Source: an uncultured Opitutia bacterium
GTDB taxonomy: Bacteria; Verrucomicrobiota; Verrucomicrobiia; Opitutales; Opitutaceae
Assembly: GCA_903834135.1 (NCBI GenBank)
Contig: CAILHZ010000026.1
Location: forward strand, 1 to 42,792
Reading direction: 5' to 3'
DNA length: 42,792 nucleotides
The position numbers and the translations under genes were made by a program. Positions 35,571 through 42,792 of the stretch are shown here, piece after piece; the stretch's first letter is position 1, and each line of letters begins with the position of its first letter. The notes below the pieces were generated by a model. That model ran no database searches and was not told where the DNA came from. It was given only the letters and a program-made list of their open reading frames with translations.

Positions 35571-35966
35571 TGATTGATTACGAATTAATGAATAGTATTT
35601 CTATGCAGGTTTAGACAAAATAGTTATTTAGAATCAGCAGTTGCATCTAATTTAAATGCTTTAAGAACAGTGTTACTACAATTTTAATATAATTATCGGT
35701 TTGCGGTAGTGATGCTTTCAGTAATCTTTTTATCAAATAAACAGCATTAACTAAATACCGAAAAGATAATTTATAGTAAGTTAAATAGTCTTAGAGAACT
35801 ATACGCGTTTGAAATAAATAATCAGTAAGTCACATTACTTTTGTTATATTCATAAATTATTTTATGAAATAATTTAAGCTACTTAAAATACACTATCTAG
35901 TAACATAGAATTTCTGCTAAATATAAGAACTAGATAAATATTTAATCCATTAAATACTTTTATAAA

Positions 35967-37490
35967 ATGCCAAACACATACTCACGCCGTCAATTTCTAC
36001 ATTCAGCAGGAGGCTTAACATTGCTTGCACTAATACCAATAGGCAAAGGACTTTTTGCCGCTGATAAAAAACTCATGCCAATGACACTTCCGATATTTAC
36101 TGCACTACCCTATATACAACCTGGTCCTGAGGGTAGACTAATCTCTGGTGCAGAAGTTACACGTCTTGCTTGGCAAACAGAAGGTATTCCAGCGAATTTC
36201 GAAGTAAATTTTAGCCAAGATTACTCATTTTTTAGATCAGCAGAGATCCATTGCACTTCGCGTGACTATACCGGACCGGCAGACAAGGGTTCACGTTTAA
36301 ATTACGTATCCTCTTTCACCTCACTAGAACTCGGAACAAAATATTACTACCGTGTTCGCTGTAATAATAATATCATAATTGAAGGTTATTTTACTACACG
36401 CCAGCCACGGGGACTCAAAATTCGTTTTGTGGCATTTGGTGACAATTCATTTGGCGATCCAAGTGAAAGAGCCATCGCTTATCAAGCTTATCGGGTAAAT
36501 CCAGATTTTGTTATGAATACTGGAGACAACGTATATGATTCAGGTTTAGATACAGAGTATTCGCGTTATTTTTTCCCTGTTTATAACGCTGATGTCGCAA
36601 ATTCTACAATCGGAGCCCCTTTACTACGTTCTATTCCATTTTATACAGTCCTTGCTAATCACGATGTCTATGGCAAACACCCGGCTAAAAATAACATAGC
36701 ATGCGCAAATTTTGAGCAGAATGCAGATTCTCTCGCATATTATACAAACTTTTACTTTCCCTTGAACGGTTTACAAGATCCCAAATATCCTACATTAGTC
36801 TACGGACCAATTAAACAAATCGAAGATTTTAAGGCCTGCTGCGGTTCACGTTTCCCAACTATGGCGAATTACTCCTTTGACGTTGGAGATGCCCACTTCT
36901 TGTGTCTAGATTCAAATAATTACACAGACGCAACAGACGATTCATTACAATTATGGATCAACGCAGATCTCATAGGAAGTGATGCAAGATGGAAATTTGT
37001 GATATATCACCACGGAGCATTTAACGTCGGTCTAGAGCATCGATATGAACAACAAATGCGTGTTTTATCACCAATCTTTGAGGCCCATGGAGTAAACATC
37101 GTTCTAAGTGGCCACGAACATAATTATCAGCGTACTGTGCCACTACATTTTTCTCCCAAAGATACGAGTAAAGCTCACAATCTACATAGTGAAAATCGCA
37201 TTATCAGTGGAGACTTCCAATTAGACCTGAACTTCGACGGTTTAAATCATACTAAAGCAAATGGAATCATATATATTACAACGGGAGCAGGTGGCAAATA
37301 TCTCTACGACACTGAATTTAATAACGATCCATCAAAGTTGTTAATACATGAGGATCACAATATTGAATATACGATTAAAATGGTTTCGGATCGCCACTCA
37401 TTAACTGTTTTCGATTTAGACTCTAATGAGTTGATTATGCGTCAGATAGATGAACAAGGCAATGAAATCGACAGAATTCGACTTACTTGA
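35967..37490 (+). CDS. TAT-exported purple-acid-phosphatase-like metallophosphatase
   Basis: A 507-residue protein with the twin-arginine leader 'SRRQFLHSAGGLTLLALI' (residues 6-23). An N-terminal fibronectin-like domain (about 45-145, ending 'KYYYRVRCNN') precedes a calcineurin-type domain, the arrangement of purple acid phosphatases. Metal ligands: D159 ('FGDNSFG'), G186-D187-N188, N231-H232-D233 (Ala replaces the usual Gly of GNHD), His in 'YHHGAF' (about 348) and 'LSGHEHNYQRT' (about 381). It probably releases phosphate from organic phosphoesters in the periplasm. It stands alone between intergenic sequence and a convergent gene. A Pho-box-like site lies far upstream. Confidence 0.88.
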   Translation: MPNTYSRRQFLHSAGGLTLLALIPIGKGLFAADKKLMPMTLPIFTALPYIQPGPEGRLISGAEVTRLAWQTEGIPANFEVNFSQDYSFFRSAEIHCTSRDYTGPADKGSRLNYVSSFTSLELGTKYYYRVRCNNNIIIEGYFTTRQPRGLKIRFVAFGDNSFGDPSERAIAYQAYRVNPDFVMNTGDNVYDSGLDTEYSRYFFPVYNADVANSTIGAPLLRSIPFYTVLANHDVYGKHPAKNNIACANFEQNADSLAYYTNFYFPLNGLQDPKYPTLVYGPIKQIEDFKACCGSRFPTMANYSFDVGDAHFLCLDSNNYTDATDDSLQLWINADLIGSDARWKFVIYHHGAFNVGLEHRYEQQMRVLSPIFEAHGVNIVLSGHEHNYQRTVPLHFSPKDTSKAHNLHSENRIISGDFQLDLNFDGLNHTKANGIIYITTGAGGKYLYDTEFNNDPSKLLIHEDHNIEYTIKMVSDRHSLTVFDLDSNELIMRQIDEQGNEIDRIRLT

Positions 37491-37492
37491 TT

Positions 37493-37525
37493 GTTGGAAA
37501 TTATATTCTTTGCAAGTATTCCAAC
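37493..37525. terminator. Possible bidirectional terminator between convergent genes
   Basis: A 7-bp inverted repeat GTTGGAA / TTCCAAC with a 19-base loop, followed on the plus strand by TCAATTTTA, in the 65-bp gap between the phosphatase stop and the convergent DUF4337-type gene's stop. The position is right for a terminator, but the loop is long and the T-tract weak. Confidence 0.3.
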
Positions 37526-37555
37526 TCAATTTTAAGCATTCAAGATGTTATAGCG

Positions 37556-38095
37556 CTAAAGGAAATACCCTTTAAGAAAAAAGCCTAAGCCAATTACACC
37601 AAGCGTGAGACTTAAGTACCAAAAGTTACGTCTTTTGCTCAGTACACTTATTGCACCAATGACTATGGATATCTGAAAGAAAGTTACACCAGCAGCGTAA
37701 CTCATATGGTGCTTTAAATGTTGCTCAGACTCTTCCTGAGATACTTTAGCATCCTCTGAAATAGCATCTTGTTGTTTTTTATATTCTGTTAATTTACCTA
37801 AGTCAGCCTTTGAAGATGCATGTCCCTCTTGTTGGAGTAATTCAATTTTAGACTCTAAAACGGCAGCCTTGATACCTTTGGCTTGATAATATGCCCATTT
37901 ATTAGAACTTTGTATCTGTTCAATTAAGGCTTCATTAGCATGGTGACCTGCCAGTAGTGAACAAATAGCTGCTAGTGCAGCCAAAAATGCAGAGCTTAGA
38001 GCAACCCCACGCTCCCAACTGTTATTTGAATGTTCAGCATTATGATTAATCTGTTCATGTAATTGTTCAGTAGGTACTTCCGGTGCTTCCATCAT
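37556..38095 (-). CDS. DUF4337-type membrane protein
   Basis: A 179-residue protein with one N-terminal hydrophobic helix (about residues 31-49, 'GVALSSAFLAALAAICSLLA') and two helices at the C-terminus (about 132-150 and 156-175). Between them is a charged, helical region rich in Glu, Gln and Lys (about 60-128), probably coiled-coil. The 'NEALIEQIQSSNKWAYYQAKGIK' type of sequence is typical of DUF4337. The function is unknown in the literature I know. It lies between a phosphatase and the rhamnosidase without obvious linkage to either. Confidence 0.78.
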   Translation of the reverse strand: MMEAPEVPTEQLHEQINHNAEHSNNSWERGVALSSAFLAALAAICSLLAGHHANEALIEQIQSSNKWAYYQAKGIKAAVLESKIELLQQEGHASSKADLGKLTEYKKQQDAISEDAKVSQEESEQHLKHHMSYAAGVTFFQISIVIGAISVLSKRRNFWYLSLTLGVIGLGFFLKGYFL

Positions 38096-38186
38096 TTAAG
38101 AAATTTAAAATTTGCGTATACTTTTAATAATACAACACGTTACAAAATTATTAATACTCGATAGCTAGTATTCATATCAAATTTAA

Positions 38187-41100
38187 TTATTGGTTATTTA
38201 ATTTTGCTAGGAAATGGTAATGACCTGAGCCCACTTGAACCAAGAGGGCATCATTTTCATAATGATCTACATGTATTCCCAAAAGCTTATTAATATTTAC
38301 CCCACTTTCCTGTATAAGACTTCCGGACATTGAAGGAATGTAAAGCTTAGCGTTTGTATTGGGCGGTATAGTCACGTCCAAGTCTAGCAATCCGTCATGT
38401 TTTTTCCACTCAACAGATATTAAACCAGTAATCGCATGGTAGCTACCTTTTACCCAGACTATATCACGCAATAATGTTGGTTTAATAATTATGCTCTTAA
38501 AACCAACATTATCAGCATCAAGCCCAATTCCTAATAAATCATGATAAAACCACTCATTGATTTGACCCAACATAAAATGATCTAGTGATGCATTTAAGTT
38601 TGCATCCCAATTTTCCATTAAACTGGTAGCACCACGTGCAAGCATATATCCATATCCTGGGAGTAAGCTCTGATTGTTAACTGAATAAACAATATCACTT
38701 CTCCCTGCATCAGCTAGTGCCCTAAGTAGAGTCCCATAACCAACGTCTCCTGCAGTAAATTGATTATCGTGGGCTACAACATCTTTTACTAGTGCCTCTT
38801 GTACATGCTTTATTTGATCTGTGGGGACGATACCAAAGACTAAGGCTAAAGCTTCAGCACATTGTGAACCCTGGGCATAGATTCCCGAATCACTATGAAA
38901 ATACATAGCATTAATATCATTTCTAATTGATTCAGATTTTACAGCATATAGGTCTGCATCTTTTAGCATACCAAGGATACGTGCAACCTTCTGGAGTATA
39001 ACTGTATCATAGTAATAATATGCTGTACCGGTGAAGGCAACTGGTGTGAGTTGAGCATATCCAGCTGTTTTGGGTCCTTTATCAACCCAATCCCCTAAGC
39101 CAAATTGAATCAGTCCATGAGAATCAGTGCGTGTAGAAAGATAATCCACATATTTTTTCATGCTTACATAAGCCTTCCTCAAGGACTCAATGTCAGCTGT
39201 CCACTGGTAGCTTTGCCAGGGCACTAAGACACTTGCACTTCCCCACTCCACAGACTCCCAAAACCCTGACTGGAACTGCGCGTACTCAGGTGCGATATCT
39301 GGAACTAAACCTGAACTACTTTGGCTTTCTCTTATATCAGATGCTATTTTATTAAATAACGGATTAAAATTAAACTCATACCGTAAAGCCGGTCCGTTTA
39401 AATGAGTCTGCTCAAGCCATCCCAGACGTTCACGGTGAGGACAATCAGTGAAGAGACTAACGGCATTATTCTTTTGCGCCCAGCGCACCATCGTATGGAT
39501 CTGATTAAATAATTCATTAGAGCAAGTGAAACTGCCTACTGGCTGTGTTGCAGAACTAATCACTCTACCCACAAGCATATCGATCTGAGGCTTCTCTCCA
39601 GATGCATCAGGTTTTAAATCAACCTGTAAATACCTAGCGCCTTGATAGAAACTGTGAGGCTTCCACATCTCTTTTGCATTACCACCTTTTAACGTATATT
39701 CCCAGTAGGCTACACCACCACCTACAGACCTACGATCAACCAAACCTTTAGAATCTATAATTTCTGCTGGAGTTATTCTTACAGACGAGCCCCTAGGCCC
39801 ATGTACTTGTAATTCAATGATGACACTTGCATTTTGCCCTAGATCATAAATGAACGAATTCTCAATATTTTTAATCGAAACGGGCTTTAAAGTAGCATAA
39901 TTTAAAACTGGCATACCTGAAGAGTCTGCACCTCTTAGAGTAGCACTTACATGAGGCACAACAATTGCGTTAGTCCAAAGCGTATCATCAAAGTGGGGCT
40001 TATACCAGCTATCCATATTAAGCCTAGCGTCATAATCCTCACCTCCATACACATTAGCAAAGCTAGTTGCTCCATCATGGATCTTCCAAGTTGGATTAGT
40101 TGCTACAATCTCTTCACTTCCATCTTCATACTGCAAAACAATCTGTGCTTTAACCTGCAAAGCTTTGAAGGGACTAACAAATTTAACATACCTGCCCTGT
40201 TGAACGTTGAACATTCCATTGGATAAATCTAAGCCGCAAACATTTGCACCCACTTTCAGTAAAGTCGTTATATCCCGTGATACGTAAAGCCGAGTTTGAT
40301 CATAGTTAGTCCAGCCAGGCGTAAGTACATCATCTGCAACAGGTACATGATTAATAGTTGCCTCGCACTCTCCTAAGCCACTTGCAAAGAGTAACGCACG
40401 TTTAAGATGCGACTTAACCTCGAATTCATGGCGTAAAGTAAGTGTACTATTGGCATAGGGGTTCACGACCGAACCGGCCAGTCCATCTACAACAGATTCA
40501 CTAGACCATGGAAAAGATTCTACAGACTCTGTCGCTTTTACTTTAGAGCCTATAGCTATATTCTTATTGTTTGATTTAACTTCTATCTGACTTAGTCCAA
40601 ATGCAGCTTTGTTATTCTGACTTATTAATTTAAGCGCAGTTAATCGTATGTACCTAATTTTCTGACTAGGAATTTTAAATTCAGGTAGAATTAGATTATG
40701 TAAAATATAGTCTTCAGTTACGTAGTGCCCTATTTCTTGTGCGTCAGAAAAATCTTCTTTTTTAGCAATTTCTAATTTAAATCGAAGTGGAAAAACTCGG
40801 CGTTCATGATCTCCAACCTTGATAGGATACAGGCAAACGCTATCAACTGACTTTATACTTCCTAAATCTAAGGTGATCGACTTAGTGACATCTGTAGAAA
40901 CACTATCAAAGCTGTGATAACCATACGCACGACGCTCAAAAGCTATTCGTCTAGGATCAGTAATCCAAAATCCCTTCCAGTCATCTGCTTTGACAATGCC
41001 CATAGTCCATGAAGCTGGCTTACTCCATATTACTTTATCATTTTTATTACTCCAGATACCAACTTTCCAAAACACAAGCTGTGCAAATTTTAACTCTGCA

Positions 41101-41429
41101 CCATGATAAACTATGCCGGAAGTCTCTGAGCTTAAAACTTGCTTACTATCCCATAAATCACCCACTCCTTTTTCTAGATTCTTAAGATTGGAAGAAACAA
41201 GGATTTGATATCCCGTTTGCTTGTAGCCTCTAAAGTCTGAATGAATATTGTATGACAGATAAATGAATGGTCCCTCTATTCCGATAGGATTAGGTAAACC
41301 ATCTACACAAGTATTATATACAGAATCCGAAATTTGAGCATTAGGCCGTGCTTTGAGATCACCGAAATCGCTTAATATCGCTAAGCCGCAAAGTTGAATA
41401 AATAATGTAAACAATGATCTTAGCGACAT
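38187..41429 (-). CDS. Secreted alpha-L-rhamnosidase, GH78
   Basis: A 1080-residue protein with a signal peptide (about residues 1-28). The N-terminal Ig-like domain (about 50-145) is followed by an F5/8-type-C-like discoidin insert (about 170-310, 'SITLDLGSIKSVDSVCLYPI'), then two beta-sandwich domains, an (alpha/alpha)6 catalytic barrel and a C-terminal beta domain. The catalytic block is D662-C-P-H-R-E667-R-L-G-W, the form found in many GH78 enzymes of polysaccharide-degrading bacteria. GH78 removes terminal alpha-L-rhamnose, the main neutral sugar of ulvan, so it fits the locus about 12 kb to the left, though on the opposite strand. Whether it acts before or after desulfation cannot be told. 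Confidence 0.9.
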   Translation of the reverse strand: MSLRSLFTLFIQLCGLAILSDFGDLKARPNAQISDSVYNTCVDGLPNPIGIEGPFIYLSYNIHSDFRGYKQTGYQILVSSNLKNLEKGVGDLWDSKQVLSSETSGIVYHGAELKFAQLVFWKVGIWSNKNDKVIWSKPASWTMGIVKADDWKGFWITDPRRIAFERRAYGYHSFDSVSTDVTKSITLDLGSIKSVDSVCLYPIKVGDHERRVFPLRFKLEIAKKEDFSDAQEIGHYVTEDYILHNLILPEFKIPSQKIRYIRLTALKLISQNNKAAFGLSQIEVKSNNKNIAIGSKVKATESVESFPWSSESVVDGLAGSVVNPYANSTLTLRHEFEVKSHLKRALLFASGLGECEATINHVPVADDVLTPGWTNYDQTRLYVSRDITTLLKVGANVCGLDLSNGMFNVQQGRYVKFVSPFKALQVKAQIVLQYEDGSEEIVATNPTWKIHDGATSFANVYGGEDYDARLNMDSWYKPHFDDTLWTNAIVVPHVSATLRGADSSGMPVLNYATLKPVSIKNIENSFIYDLGQNASVIIELQVHGPRGSSVRITPAEIIDSKGLVDRRSVGGGVAYWEYTLKGGNAKEMWKPHSFYQGARYLQVDLKPDASGEKPQIDMLVGRVISSATQPVGSFTCSNELFNQIHTMVRWAQKNNAVSLFTDCPHRERLGWLEQTHLNGPALRYEFNFNPLFNKIASDIRESQSSSGLVPDIAPEYAQFQSGFWESVEWGSASVLVPWQSYQWTADIESLRKAYVSMKKYVDYLSTRTDSHGLIQFGLGDWVDKGPKTAGYAQLTPVAFTGTAYYYYDTVILQKVARILGMLKDADLYAVKSESIRNDINAMYFHSDSGIYAQGSQCAEALALVFGIVPTDQIKHVQEALVKDVVAHDNQFTAGDVGYGTLLRALADAGRSDIVYSVNNQSLLPGYGYMLARGATSLMENWDANLNASLDHFMLGQINEWFYHDLLGIGLDADNVGFKSIIIKPTLLRDIVWVKGSYHAITGLISVEWKKHDGLLDLDVTIPPNTNAKLYIPSMSGSLIQESGVNINKLLGIHVDHYENDALLVQVGSGHYHFLAKLNNQ

Positions 41430-41679
41430 AGGGTATACTATGCGAGAAGACGTCTTAATATCAATAGTCGTTACATTAGAACGGTTTTGAGGCCATGAGT
41501 GAACGATACACTAGCTTTACAAAAGGAAGTATGGCTATGAACGTTTATGTATAAATACAACTTAGAGTATGTAGACTGGCGAAAACCTATGATTCAAATC
41601 AATATGAGAAAAGTCTAAATTTATTCTATTGAAGAATATAGCGTGATTTGATTCATTTATCATACCCCTCCCCTAGAAT

Positions 41680-41969
41680 ATGCAAAACATAATAGTTCGC
41701 TTTATTTACAACCAAACAAACGAGATAGTTTCCTTGAATTGCTCAAAGTAGCGTTAATTGATACAAGAAATTTTAAAGGATGTATTTCGATTGAAACTTA
41801 CACGGATGAAGAAGATCCAAACTCAGTATGGTTATTACAAAAATGGCAGTCTCGTAATGACTACGATGAATACGTAAAATGGAGATTAGCTAATGGTATG
41901 ATAGAAGCTTTGGCACCTTTTGTATCTAAACCACTCGAGATTACATTTATAAAACCATATTCTACTTAA
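41680..41969 (+). pseudogene. Frameshifted antibiotic-biosynthesis-monooxygenase (ABM) domain gene
   Basis: The downstream frame gives a clear ABM ferredoxin-like protein ('QPNKRDSFLELLKVALIDTR', '...VWLLQKWQSRNDYDEYVKWR') but has no ATG in its upstream open stretch (back to 41652). The missing N-terminus is in another frame: an ATG at 41680 encodes 'MQNIIVRFIY', the expected first strand of such proteins. A single-base indel near 41701-41712, in a TTTATTTACAA context, separates them. Repairing it gives about 97 residues, the usual family length. ABM-domain proteins are small dimeric, often haem- or quinone-related oxygenases. It may be a real pseudogene, or a sequencing error. Confidence 0.65.
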
Positions 41970-42039
41970 AAAGTTACTGAAATGCATCATAACAGATAAC
42001 AGGCTCTTATAAAATTCAGCCTTAATTTAAAGTAAATTT

Positions 42040-42629
42040 TACGAGCGACTAGGTAATAAATATACTTCATTACCGCAAAACACATTTAGCTGTCATCTAT
42101 AAGAAAATATTTTGTAGCCCTCCGTGATAAAAATAAGGTTATTAAAATTGATGCTGTTCACCACATGATCATTAGCACATGGGATATTACTGGGCATGTA
42201 CTTCCCAATGGTGTAGCCTACGACAGAAATACTGATAGAGTTTTCGTCTCTACTCGCGGAAATAATCCTGCTCTCTTAATATTAGATGCTAAAACAGGAG
42301 CTGTAGTGGCAGAATCAACTATTGGTCGTGGCAACGATCAAGTTATTTTTGATCCAGAATCAAAGAAGATATATACCTCTAATGGATTTGATTCCACACT
42401 CGTTATTATTCAACAAGTAGACGCAAATACTTATAAACTATCTGAAGCTGCTACTACTCGACCCTACGCGCGCACAGTGGCATTATATCCGAATACTAAA
42501 AATATATACTTAACAACAGCAGAAGGCACAGTTGATGCATCCAAAAAATGGAAGTCGGAAACTGCACCATTTTATCCTAATACATATTTTAAAGACACCT
42601 TTACCCTGCTTACATTCTCACAGCAATAA
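42040..42629 (+). pseudogene. Degraded YncE-like beta-propeller gene (3' remnant)
   Basis: The open frame from 42165 (154 residues) is the C-terminal part of a YncE-type seven-bladed propeller: 'LPNGVAYDRNTDRVFVSTRG', 'LLILDAKTGAVVAE', 'GRGNDQVIFDPESKKIYTSN'. Propeller sequence continues upstream of that ATG without a start ('VALRDKNKVIKIDAVHH' in the same frame, from about 42114). Before that it jumps to another frame ('KTHLAVIYKKIF') near a TTTT run, and in a third frame 'LGNKYTSLPQ' can be read. At least two frameshifts and the missing first half mark it as a decaying gene. Its left boundary is approximate. Confidence 0.65.
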
Positions 42630-42762
42630 GGTTAAACCCATAAGTTGTCTGACTCGTCTTCTTTAGGCATTGGAAAGAGTATAAATATCTACAGGCAGGG
42701 ATTTAATCGTAAAAATAAGCCCACCACTTTTGTAAGTTACTTCTGTTAAGCCATTTATGTAA

Positions 42763-42792
42763 TGGCGGGATGGACGGGACTCGAACCCGCGA
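42763..42792 (-). tRNA. 3' end of a tRNA, isotype unknown (cut by window edge)
   Basis: On the minus strand the T arm is complete (stem GCGGG, loop TTCGAGT, stem CCCGT). The 3' acceptor strand CCATCCC, discriminator G and an encoded CCA follow. The rest of the tRNA, including the anticodon, lies beyond the right edge. The 5' acceptor strand should read close to GGGATGG. Confidence 0.85.

Larger units (their letters stand above)
35213..35966. other. 754-bp intergenic region with hairpins and Pho-box-like site
   Basis: No open reading frame with coding character is seen here. The region separates the minus-strand His-rich gene from the plus-strand phosphatase gene. Its left half holds a series of hairpins (35364-35488). 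A Pho-box-like repeat is at 35553-35570. Single TGTTAC motifs occur at 35298 and 35489 and a further one near 35660. The last 300 bp are very A/T rich and probably contain the phosphatase promoter. Confidence 0.6.

Noticed and set aside
42750..42766. GCCATT/AATGGC hairpin as terminator downstream of the tRNA
   Set aside because: It overlaps the encoded CCA end and has no T-tract on the minus strand.
1..42792. CRISPR array, insertion sequence or prophage
   Set aside because: No evenly spaced direct repeats, transposase, integrase or phage gene was found in the window.

Overview
This AT-rich window most likely comes from a marine-type Verrucomicrobiota bacterium of the Opitutales/Puniceicoccales kind. 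Three things suggest this: TonB receptors whose mature part opens with a '(V)ILSAFDVKAD'-like stretch, as in Opitutae; many family S1 sulfatases and polysaccharide lyases; and no SusC/SusD pair. The taxonomic call is inference. Most start codons have no clear Shine-Dalgarno sequence in front of them.

Left half (about 0.9-25.7 kb, almost all + strand): a polysaccharide utilisation locus (PUL) that I read as ulvan-degrading. Ulvan is a sulfated glucuronic acid/iduronic acid/rhamnose polymer of green algae. After a minus-strand OmpW-type porin comes a secreted GH2 glycosidase. Next is a FecI-type ECF sigma factor, a FecR-type anti-sigma factor and a TonB receptor carrying the N-terminal STN signalling domain, which together form a trans-envelope substrate sensor. 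Then follow a PL25-type ulvan lyase with its catalytic residues in register, three S1 sulfatases, a heparinase II/III-fold lyase, a small secreted DUF6250-like lectin-fold protein, a TAT-exported S1_8-like sulfatase, a very large (1352 aa) TAT-exported putative lyase, an alpha/beta esterase and a PL38-like uronan lyase. An alpha-L-rhamnosidase (GH78) that fits the same substrate lies far to the right (38.2-41.4 kb) on the opposite strand. No unsaturated-uronyl hydrolase (GH88/GH105), sulfatase-maturing enzyme or rhamnose catabolic gene is in the window.

Middle (25.9-28.0 kb): an HxlR-type regulator, a membrane-anchored alpha/beta esterase and a small Spy/CpxP-like secreted protein.

Right half (28.0-37.5 kb): a phosphorus-scavenging region. 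A minus-strand set encodes a TonB receptor, a terminator, a TAT-exported metallophosphoesterase, an organophosphate-antiporter-type MFS transporter and phosphonoacetaldehyde hydrolase (PhnX). It meets tail to tail, with a 17-bp overlap, a plus-strand FAD-dependent oxidase of the phosphonate-associated type. No PhnW transaminase is present, so the arrangement suggests purely oxidative conversion of aminoethylphosphonate or its N-methyl form to phosphonoacetaldehyde. A second exported phosphatase lies at 36-37.5 kb behind a 754-bp intergenic region. That region holds a Pho-box-like site and a run of hairpins that may be a structured RNA. A histidine-rich 69-aa protein sits beside it.

Right edge (37.5-42.8 kb): a DUF4337-type membrane protein, the GH78 rhamnosidase, two decaying genes (a frameshifted antibiotic-biosynthesis-monooxygenase domain and a broken YncE-like beta-propeller) and the 3' end of a minus-strand tRNA.
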